A DNA stretch of 64,000 nt from Phoronis australis (Eukaryota; Phoronida; Phoronidae): NCBI GenBank assembly GCA_002633005.1, contig NMRA01000035.1:961253-1025252 (forward strand), written 5' to 3'. A program made the position numbers and the translations under genes. The notes beneath the pieces were generated by a model that was not told the DNA's origin, did no database searches, and saw only the letters and a list, made by a program, of their open reading frames with translations. Position 1 is the first letter of the stretch, and each line of letters opens with the position of its first letter. Below are positions 56,862 through 64,000 of this stretch, one piece after another.

Positions 56862-59800
56862 GTATGTCGGAAATAAGCTGCTGCGAATTTTGTCCTAGTT
56901 CTTGATTATTTATTATATTAAACAGGGCTCAACATTAACTTTTTAAGCCACTTGCCCTTTGGGCAAGTAGTTGAAATTTTTACTTGCCCGAACAACAAAT
57001 TCACTTGCCCCAAATAGCACCGTGCATGTGCAAACCTAGGTAATGTGTTACCGTAGGGCTGCCTGCACTGAGCCTCCTCTTGTGTCGTGCATGCTATGAG
57101 TTGCTATTTTTTAACGATTCTTCTTATAGAACATTTATTTATAAGGTGTGTCAAAACATTAGAGAGACAAATTAGAAGAGCAACTATGGTATCTGAACCA
57201 TTGTCTCACGTTCACAGGCGCCGAAATGAAATAGGACATGAACTCTAGACACTTCTGTGTATTCATTAGTTTATACACCCTCATGCATTAAACTTTGTTT
57301 AACCTGAATTTGAATTTTTGATATCCGTAAAAATCTTGCACAGTTTTGGTCATCGGTACCTTGTATTAAATTAAAATCAAATTTTAACATATAATAATGC
57401 CACATATACTTTTATTTTCAATAAATAATTACATTTTTGAAAAATAGATAGGCCGCGAAAAAGTCACCCTTCAGAGCGACAATCCTGAAGACTGTATTCC
57501 TCTTCTTTCGGGAGTTGCCAGCGGGAGCCGGGAATTCATAAGAATTTCCTTTGGAATTCCCCCTGAATAAATACCAGGCCTTTAAAACTGCTGTGTAGTG
57601 TAGAAAATATGTGGTCAATCATTCATTTTTTAGCTTTTGCACTTATCTGTATGACTTACATCCGCCGACGAACGCGGTGCTTCCAGCTCGGTACAAGGGT
57701 AAACGCCGGCAAAAATCACACGTCATCCCTTGTTCACTGTCTCGCAGGCCAGGAAACCTAACGTCCCATGACGGAAACCATCCCCGCACTCTTTTCGTTT
57801 CATATTGTTGCTTTGATTCTTCCTGAACTCGTTTTTTTAGCATCTGGACGGCTTCCTTGTTTGGACNTAAAGAAAACTTCCGAATCGATGAATGCGGTAT
57901 ATCTGTGAGAGTTAAATCGAATCCTATTCAGATCATAACTTTGAAGTGGAATAATTCGGTGAGTACAACAGCAAGTCGGTTTTATGCTTAGGCGGACGAA
58001 CATTGGGTTCCCCAGTATAATTATAATTGTAATTATCATTAGTAGTTGCTAAGACAATGACTAAGCTTCAACAGACAGTGACATCAACTTTCAGCATTAA
58101 CAATGAATTTTGCAATATTACTTAATCATATACATTTGTCTCTTGTTTTCATGATCTGTTGAAAACATTTGTAGCATTTTGAAGGCAAACAGACAAATTC
58201 GATTTATATCTCAGATTAACATACAGCGGACAGACTAGCAAACAATGGCATTCATCCTCAGTTTCATCCATGTCGCTGCATGACTATAATCTTTCCTCTT
58301 GAGTTATACCAAAGTAACATTCTCACAAGCTTTACCAAGATAATATCCTCATGTGCTATATCGAGGTAGCGTCCCAATGTTATCTTTCGTATTTCAAATT
58401 GAACTAATTTAACAGCATTTTAATGCCTTATTTCGTTTGGTATCTAGGTAAAGGCCTTTTGATGAGTGACCATGAAGCTAACAAGGACAGAATAATAGAC
58501 TTTACTAAGAGAATCAACGATCTGAATTTAAACAGGTTTGGTTTCATTGAAGTTATGTTTAATGACTCCTGGCTATTTTTCAGCCTGTTGTGGCTTGGTG
58601 CAAAACATTACCATTAAGAACAATAGCCTATATGCGTCTGAGCGACTTATTTCTTTACACGACTGTCCGCCACGTCACAGTGAGCTAGTTTCCTACTATA
58701 TTTTTGAACGTCATCTAGTGACATTTAATGTTTTTAGTATGGACAAGAGAGACAATCACTAGTATGTCAGTTTTAATAGTGGGAGTGAATGAAATTCAAA
58801 TCCGGTTTAAGTTTGAAACTTGCAAGTTCGTCCTGAAACAAAATGCAGTAGTTGTCGTAGTCACTTGCTAATAACAAACGGAAGTAATTGCAGTAGTAAT
58901 TACAGTCAATGCCTATCAACTCTGATCTCGTGCTTATTTCTATCACCTTCCCATCCTACCGTTGCCATGTGATATCCTCTGTTACTATGTTACAGCTTAC
59001 CTGAAGTGCCCAGTCTTGCCGACGTTGCCTCTCTGTCAATCCAGTTCCCGCCATCCGCCATCGAAGACATACTCCAGCAGATCTCAGAACATGGCAAAAT
59101 CTCCTCTCACTCGCTTGTTAAAATTGTCGACATCTCCCAGCGTCCCGGAGCTCTACTTGTTATGTGGGCTGAGGTAACTTGTGTTTGTGACCTGTAGGCA
59201 TCATTTGTTGTTTCTACTTTACTGGTACAATGGAGCCCACTTCATGTCATACGGTCGGTTTCGAAGTAAATTATCATAATAAACGGCATATTCCATTAAG
59301 NCCTCACAAGCTGTACCAAAGTAACGTCCTCACAAGCTATACCAAGATAATATCCTCACGTGCTATATCGAGGTAGCATCCAAATGTTATCTTTCGTATT
59401 TCAAATTGAACTAGTTCAATTGCATTTTAATGCCTTATTTCGTTTGGTGTCCAGGTAAAGGTCTTTTGATGAGTGACCATGAAGCTAACAAGGACAGAAT
59501 AATAGACTTTACTAAGAGAATCAACGATCTGAATTTAAACAGGTTTGGTTTCATTGAAGTTATGTTTAATGGCTCCTGGCTAGTTTTCAGCCTGTTGTGG
59601 CTTGGTGCAAAACATTACCATTAAGAACAATAGCCTATATGCGTCTGAACGACTTATTTCTTTACGCGACTGTCCGCCACGTCACAGTGAGCTAGTTTCC
59701 TACTATATTTTTGAACGTCATTTAGTTGCATTTAATGTTTTTAGTATGGACAAGAGAAACAATCACTAGTATGTCAGTTTTAATAGTTCGAGTGAATGAA

Positions 59801-62800
59801 ATTCAAATCTGGTTTAAGTTTGAAACTTGCAAGTTCGTCCTGAAACAAAATGCAGTAGTTGTCGTAGTCACTTGTTAATAACAAACGGAAGTAATTGCAG
59901 TAGTAATTACAGTCAATGCCTATCAACTCTGGTCTCGTGCTTATTTCTATCGCCTTCCCATCTTACCGTTGCCGTGTGATATCCTCTGTTACTATGTTAC
60001 AGCTTACCTGAAGTGCCCAGTCTTGCCGACGTTGCCTCTCTGTCAATCCAGTTCCCGCCATCCGCCATCGAAGATATACTCCAGCAGATCTCAGAACATG
60101 GCAAAATCTCCTCTCACTCGCTTGTTAAAATTGTCGACATCTCCCAGCGTCCCGGAGCTCTACTTGTTATGTGGGCTGAGGTAACTTGTGTTTGTGACCT
60201 GTAGGCATCATTTGTTGTTTCTACTTTACTGGTACAATGGAGCCCACTTCATGTCATACCGTCGGTTTCGAAGTAAATTATCATAATAAACGGCATATTC
60301 CATTAAGTGGCAATCGTAACCACTCTTGCGAGCTGATCATATTAAGTGGAGGGTATGAGAGTAACACAGCTAAACGGGGAACGACTGTCATTTGCTCCCA
60401 ATTCCAACTTCCATTCAGGCAAACGAATTGAAAATGAATTAAGTTGGTTTTTAGATGGAAAGGGAAGTTCCGCATGGGTTAGAATCAGTATTGTTGTTTT
60501 TTAATGACATTATCTGAGAATATGGCAATAGGTCAGGACATTTGGGTTATTTTACACGAGTTTAGTTCTTAATGGTTCGTTTTTTGACATTTCATAACAA
60601 TAGCGAGGATATTCTGTTATTTGGTATGACTTAAACTGTATATTTTTGTTTGGAAGGTATTAAATTAATCTTCAGCAGTTAATCTAATCACTTCCCAGCC
60701 ATGTATACGTCATAAACTTGCTGAATGAAATAATACACTGGTTTAATAGTCTTTTCAAATCCTTGAGAAAAACGGGCAGACTGGAAGACTTCACCTTGAG
60801 ACACCCCATGCTGAGGGGCCTCATGAGTCATAATCAGGTGATCAGTATTATAGACCAGTCATTTGGCCTAAAGATGCCTTGTGCACCGCTAAAGGCAGTT
60901 CTTCCTAGGGGAAAACAATACAATTATAGACGCAGATTAACAAATGTAAAGTATATTATGAATGGACTCAAAGTGAATGACAGCAACTTATTACCAAAGG
61001 GTCTTCTATGTTTTCAATGAATTGTGTGGAAGGCAGTATAGCAGAGTGGTGTGGCTTTGGTCTGCAACTAGTGAGTAAATCATTGAGCATAGCACTGGTT
61101 GCTTTTTGACATCATGTACCCTATTTCAACCTGAATGGATAAGAATGTTTTGAGGGTCTCAATTGGAAACAGTTCTGAGCAATTTTAAGGCTGTGCTATG
61201 ACATTGCACTAACTGCACATTGCTATCAAATGGTGAAATATCCTAAAACTACTGAACTTTTCCTGCTCATAGTGGGTCCCATATTTTCTTGTGTTTTTAT
61301 TAAGCTGTGAATGATATTTGATTACTAAAGTAAAAGGGCACTTTTTGCGGGTCTAAAGTTGTTAATGTCAAGTTAAACAATTTGAAGGTGCAACAAACTC
61401 ACACCTGTCAGGACACTTATTGTTACAAAATTATTCTCATTTTGCTCCTTAGTCAGATTAGAAATGAGAAGCATTGACACTTCCTTATTTTCTGTTAGAC
61501 CATGTTCATGAAGCTTGTTTCTCATGAGAGGAGATTTCTAGGCTTTTTATTGCATGCAACCTATTTCAATTCAAACAAGGTACAGTAGTACAAGCACATT
61601 GTTTTGGAAGAGCAAACATGCCTGTTTAGGAAGTTGTTTTTGATACCAGTGCCCGGTTGCATGAAACAGTTCCAAATAGGGACTCAACTAAGTTCCCTAA
61701 ATATTTTGCATATTTGTGAACTTGTGAAAACACTGATTGCCCTTTCTTTTGCTGTTTGAGTCTCATTACTAAGTCAGTTTTTGGCTTTGATACAAATCAA
61801 GAGTGAAGTCTAAGTTAAATTCTCATGATTAGTTAAAATAAGTTGGGAGCTTTTCATGCAACGCCCCTAATTTAAGGACTAAGTCCCTAATTATTTTAAC
61901 TGAATTAAAGGCTCAGTTTTAGTTATGTTATTAGAAATGCCAATAGTCAATGAGGAGCTCATAATAAAGATAAAATGATAGAAAAAGTACTACATCTGTG
62001 AGTATAGAATGAAACAAATACGCAAATGATTTAGGGAACTTAGATAAGTCCCTATTTGGGACTGTTTTATGCAACCGGGCACTGGGGTCCATTTTATGAA
62101 AGTGACTTAAGATTTCAGACAGATATTTGATCTTGCACTCCACACATTTCTGAAAAATAATTAAATGTCACGTCAGCGAAAGATTAAAGTGTCTGAGGTA
62201 ACTGCTAGTTACTGAGATAATTTCTATAAATTATTTCTAGACTGTGATGCGCTCTCAATTTCTTGTCTAAACGTTTATTCAGCAATTGTGAAGTGTGAGC
62301 ATAAGACCTGTGTTAAATCTTCAGTCGCATTTCGTGAAACTGACCGCAGAGCACGTTTTGAAACGGCTTTAACCTGTTTTGTGCAGGTAGAGCACGATGA
62401 AGAGAACGTGCCTGACATCTCAGAGTTCAAGCTACAGTATACCTCAGAAGACAGTACTGCTACTGATGCTCCATCATACGAAACCATCTACCAAGGTCCT
62501 AGCATGTCGTATCTGGTGAGACACATCAAGCAGAACCAGCCCTACACCTTCAGGCTGTGTTGCCGTGGTGATGAGGACAGCGAATGGAGCACCTGGTGTG
62601 TCCCGAGAGTCGCCATGACGACATTGAAACATCACGGTTCGTATGTTGACTATAGTGTGACCATAGATTATTGACAACAGACTCGCAACTCCGAGTCCCG
62701 AAATTTTGAGCAGCACCGGTGTGTATTCAAGCTTAAAATGAAATGTCAAGTTAACTGCTGTTGAAGTGCGATATTGGTTTTTGAGTTGGCCTAGTGTTTA

Positions 62801-63899
62801 TTTCAGGAGTATTAATAGGAGCTTTATTAAGAAGTTACCATTTTACGAGCGTTCAATTTATTTAAACACGGATGTGAGTTGAGCAAAATCACCGATCCAA
62901 ATCCCGACGAAATGACCATGATTAGCAGACAACGTACTTGCCAGAAGTAATGCGTGTTATATCTGCCAGGTGTTGCTAGTAAATAATGACGTCATGGCTT
63001 ATGCGTAAGGTCACAGATTTTGTCCATTGAAAATATACGGAGTTGGCAGTCCATGTCTATGGTGTGACGATACAGCAAATAGTTTGGTTAAGAATATGAT
63101 ACTATGTTTACCACAAGCTATTTCAGTTAGAATCTTATAGTTTGATTCCTTTGCTCACATATTTGTACAGTACTGCTGTTACTAAATAAGTCTGAATATG
63201 TTAAACTAGTCTTTGAGCATTTTCAGTTGAGTACCAAACCTTTGAAAAATGGGAAATTGTATATTCAGCAATTGTTTTTATCCAACATTTATGTGCTATA
63301 GTCAGGCCATGAATTGCATTTAGACATTTCTTTTCGATGTCTTCTGGTTATGATACATATGCGTCAACAAATAATAAGTTTGTGTAGTTAACTTAATTGT
63401 GATAACTCACAGAGTAATTAGGTCAATTTCACATGCTGCAATGGTAACTATAGCAACACTGCCATTTATAGATTGAAATACTTGACCTGTGATTGAAAAC
63501 TACACTTGAGTGCATGGTTCTATGAAAATGCAAATAAACCATTGTTTTATCCTATTGGATAACTGAGAGCAACATGGTCCATTGCTTCACTTGCGGCACG
63601 TAGTGAATTTTGAGTTCCTCATTGTAACATCCCCTCTGTTTCAGAATGGTGCAGTTCAGTTATTGGTTACTCTTTAAGCAATGATAATCGCACAGCAGCC
63701 GTTGATTCATCCTCCGACTCCTGTCTGCCTGTTCTACACTCTGCAACACCTAGTTATCTGTGTGGACATGGGCTTGAGTTTAGCATTATAGACATTGCTG
63801 AAGGAGAGGTGTTTGATAATGGAGGCATCGGCATCAGCTTTGACAAAAGTGAAGGGGAAAGTCTAATGAGACCCGGTGCTCTGTTTGTGAACTCGTTAG
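55551..63899 (+). CDS. CRLF3: Cytokine receptor-like factor 3, 3'-truncated by the window edge
   Basis: Exons: 55551-55658, 56654-56861, then pair A/B (58448-58535 and 58996-59173) or its duplicate A'/B' (59455-59542 and 60003-60180), then 62387-62636 and 63645-63899. Phases are 0, 1, 2, 0, 1, 1 and all fit. About 362 residues are seen. The human protein has about 442, so one or two exons lie beyond the right edge. The N-terminus is a coiled coil (QAEEQVKHTAEETRQQLKVY and on). The middle has LPEVPSLADV. An FN3 domain follows, with a WSxWS-like EWSTWCVP at about 261-265. The last exon starts EWCSSVIGYSLS and enters a SPRY-like C-terminal domain (PSYLCGHGLEF). CRLF3 is an intracellular protein. 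In insects it is reported as a neuroprotective erythropoietin-responsive receptor. The start ATG follows an acceptor-like TATTTCAG at 55529, so a 5'UTR exon is possible. Confidence 0.88.
55885..56232. repeat. Second copy of the repeat at 36536-36912
   Basis: The two copies run in the same orientation and share several 12-17 bp blocks with diverged DNA between them. This one lies in the first visible intron of CRLF3 and lacks the upstream CGTCACA motifs. Confidence 0.6.
56949..57011. repeat. ACTTGCCC repeat with a short hairpin
   Basis: ACTTGCCC occurs three times (56950, 56982, 57003) and once inverted (56961), and the first two opposed copies make an 8-bp stem with a 3-base loop. It probably belongs to a dispersed element that begins GGGCTCAACATTAAC at about 56925. 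Confidence 0.6.
57643..57843 (-). pseudogene. Zinc-finger-like fragment of a possible hAT-type transposase gene
   Basis: The minus frame reads RFPGLRDSEQGMTCDFCRRL, then GSTAFVGGC. The pattern W/F-x-L-R ... G-M-x-C-x-x-C ... F-x-x-G is that of the N-terminal TTF/BED-like finger in hAT-derived ZNF862-type proteins. A donor-like GGAT|GTAAGT follows before a stop. It lies antisense in a CRLF3 intron, near an N at 57867. No further domains are found. Confidence 0.3.
58448..59173 (+). CDS. CRLF3: CRLF3 exons A and B, first copy of the duplicated pair
   Basis: Exon A (58448-58535, 88 bp, phase 1 to 2) encodes KGLLMSDHEANKDRIIDFTK and on. Exon B (58996-59173, 178 bp, phase 2 to 0) encodes LPEVPSLADVASLSIQ, then ISEHGKISSHSLVKI and RPGALLVMWAE. 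Both have good splice sites. The pair is inside a 1007-bp unit that repeats directly to the right. Confidence 0.85.
59455..60180 (+). CDS. CRLF3: CRLF3 exons A' and B', second copy of the pair
   Basis: Exon lengths, phases and splice sites are the same as in the first copy. In the coding parts I see only two differences, GGC/GGT (Gly) in A and GAC/GAT (Asp) in B, both silent. Joining B (phase 0 end) to A' (phase 1 start) would break the frame, so one mRNA can use only one pair. Confidence 0.85.
60308..62386 (+). other. CRLF3 intron right of the duplication
   Basis: It holds the long-inverted-repeat element at 61646-62085. A 100-codon reading frame at 60718-61020 has no splice sites or recognisable domain. 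The rest is AT-rich and featureless. Confidence 0.5.
61646..62085. repeat. Non-autonomous DNA element with about 75-bp terminal inverted repeats
   Basis: The left end is CCAGTGCCCGGTTGCATGAA and the right end is the inverse, TTATGCAACCGGGCACTGG. Similarity continues inward through AATAGGGACT and TAAGTTCCCTAAAT. A partial third copy of the end (TTTTCATGCAACGCCCCTAA) lies at about 61853, suggesting nesting. The element sits in the CRLF3 intron before the FN3 exon. Confidence 0.8.
62387..63899 (+). CDS. CRLF3: CRLF3 exons 5-6: fibronectin III domain and start of the C-terminal domain
   Basis: Exon 5 (62387-62636) encodes one FN3 domain: FKLQYTS strand, YQGPSMSYLVRHI, YTFRLCCRGD and EWSTWCVPRVA. 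The human motif is WSPWS; here the last Ser is Cys. Exon 6 (63645-63899) encodes EWCSSVIGYSLS, VLHSATPSYLCGHGLEFSII and PGALFVNSLG, and ends in phase 1 at G|GTATGT. The next exon is outside the window. Confidence 0.87.
62637..63644 (+). other. CRLF3 last visible intron
   Basis: A TGACGTCA (CRE-like) site lies near 62987. I see nothing else in this 1 kb. Confidence 0.4.
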
Positions 63900-64000
63900 G
63901 TATGTGGTTTTTCCTGGTGAAGTTGTCATTTGTCCACATTTGAAAGATTATGCAACGGTTATACTGTGTTGCAATTGATGTATTGCCATGCATCATTCTG

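Larger units (their letters stand above)
56862..58294 (+). other. CRLF3 intron 2, left of the duplication
   Basis: It contains the ACTTGCCC repeat, the antisense zinc-finger-like fragment and an N at 57867. Nothing else is recognisable. Confidence 0.5.
58295..60307. repeat. 1007-bp tandem duplication with an N at the junction
   Basis: Unit 1 is about 58295-59300 and unit 2 about 59302-60307, offset exactly 1007 at both exons. Unit 1 ends CATATTCCATTAAG and is followed by N. Unit 2 ends with the same bases and then runs on into unique DNA. The left end of each unit also has about three degenerate 27-28 bp repeats (TACCAAAGTAAC, TACCAAGATAAT and TATCGAGGTAGC types). The intronic parts differ by scattered SNPs. 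Confidence 0.85.

Noticed and set aside
58295-60307. Both CRLF3 exon pairs in one mRNA
   Set aside because: Exon B ends in phase 0 while A' starts in phase 1, so the frame would break.
60718-61020. 100-codon frame starting MLNEIIHWFN
   Set aside because: No acceptor or donor of fitting phase for CRLF3 and no known domain.
1-64000. CRISPR arrays, operons, prokaryotic genes
   Set aside because: No regularly spaced repeats; all real genes are spliced, so the DNA is eukaryotic.

Overview
The window is invertebrate-animal nuclear DNA. It is AT-rich, with short GT-AG exons of higher GC spread over long introns, and it carries MITEs, tRNA-derived SINEs and retroelement scraps. Three protein genes can be assembled from exons whose splice phases all agree. 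A class XX (Dachs-type) myosin, as far as I know absent from vertebrates, next to CRLF3 points to a non-vertebrate metazoan. A hemichordate, echinoderm or lancelet is plausible, but the phylum cannot be fixed by eye.

Layout. (1) 1-1529: repeat-rich DNA with a tandemly duplicated 0.3 kb block broken by a single N. (2) 1551-21517, plus strand: a complete 23-exon gene for a 1305-residue Dachs-like myosin. It has a motor, one IQ motif, a long proline-rich tail and an SH3-like C-terminal exon. (3) 21518-24308: convergent 3' regions. (4) 24309 to about 51.4 kb, minus strand: a five-exon gene, the first exon non-coding, for a 761-residue two-pass membrane protein with four PPxY motifs. Its introns include one of 15 kb, and a CLEAR-type GTCACGTGAC palindrome lies at its promoter. 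(5) 51.4-55.5 kb: intergenic DNA with a tRNA-like SINE and the 3' end of a retroelement. (6) 55551 to beyond the right edge, plus strand: CRLF3 (cytokine receptor-like factor 3), 3'-truncated by the window. Two of its exons occur twice in a 1007-bp tandem duplication whose junction is an N.

How the genes relate. In insects Dachs acts at the apical cortex downstream of the Fat/Dachsous cadherins and restrains the Warts kinase. Its tail binds an SH3 partner. The neighbouring membrane protein has PPxY motifs, the ligand of WW domains in Nedd4-family ligases and in Hippo-pathway proteins. A functional link between these two convergent genes is only an inference. CRLF3 is an intracellular FN3 protein and looks unrelated to them.

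Most interesting points: the SH3-like exon fused to a Dachs motor, the altered switch I, the unidentified four-PPxY hairpin membrane protein, and the CRLF3 exon-pair duplication, which splice phases and the N suggest is either mutually exclusive splicing or two haplotypes joined in the assembly. Unexplained non-coding patterns are a cluster of a 17-bp motif in both orientations (10.7-10.9 kb) and a set of GTACATCYGTCACA-like motifs (34.3-36.5 kb).
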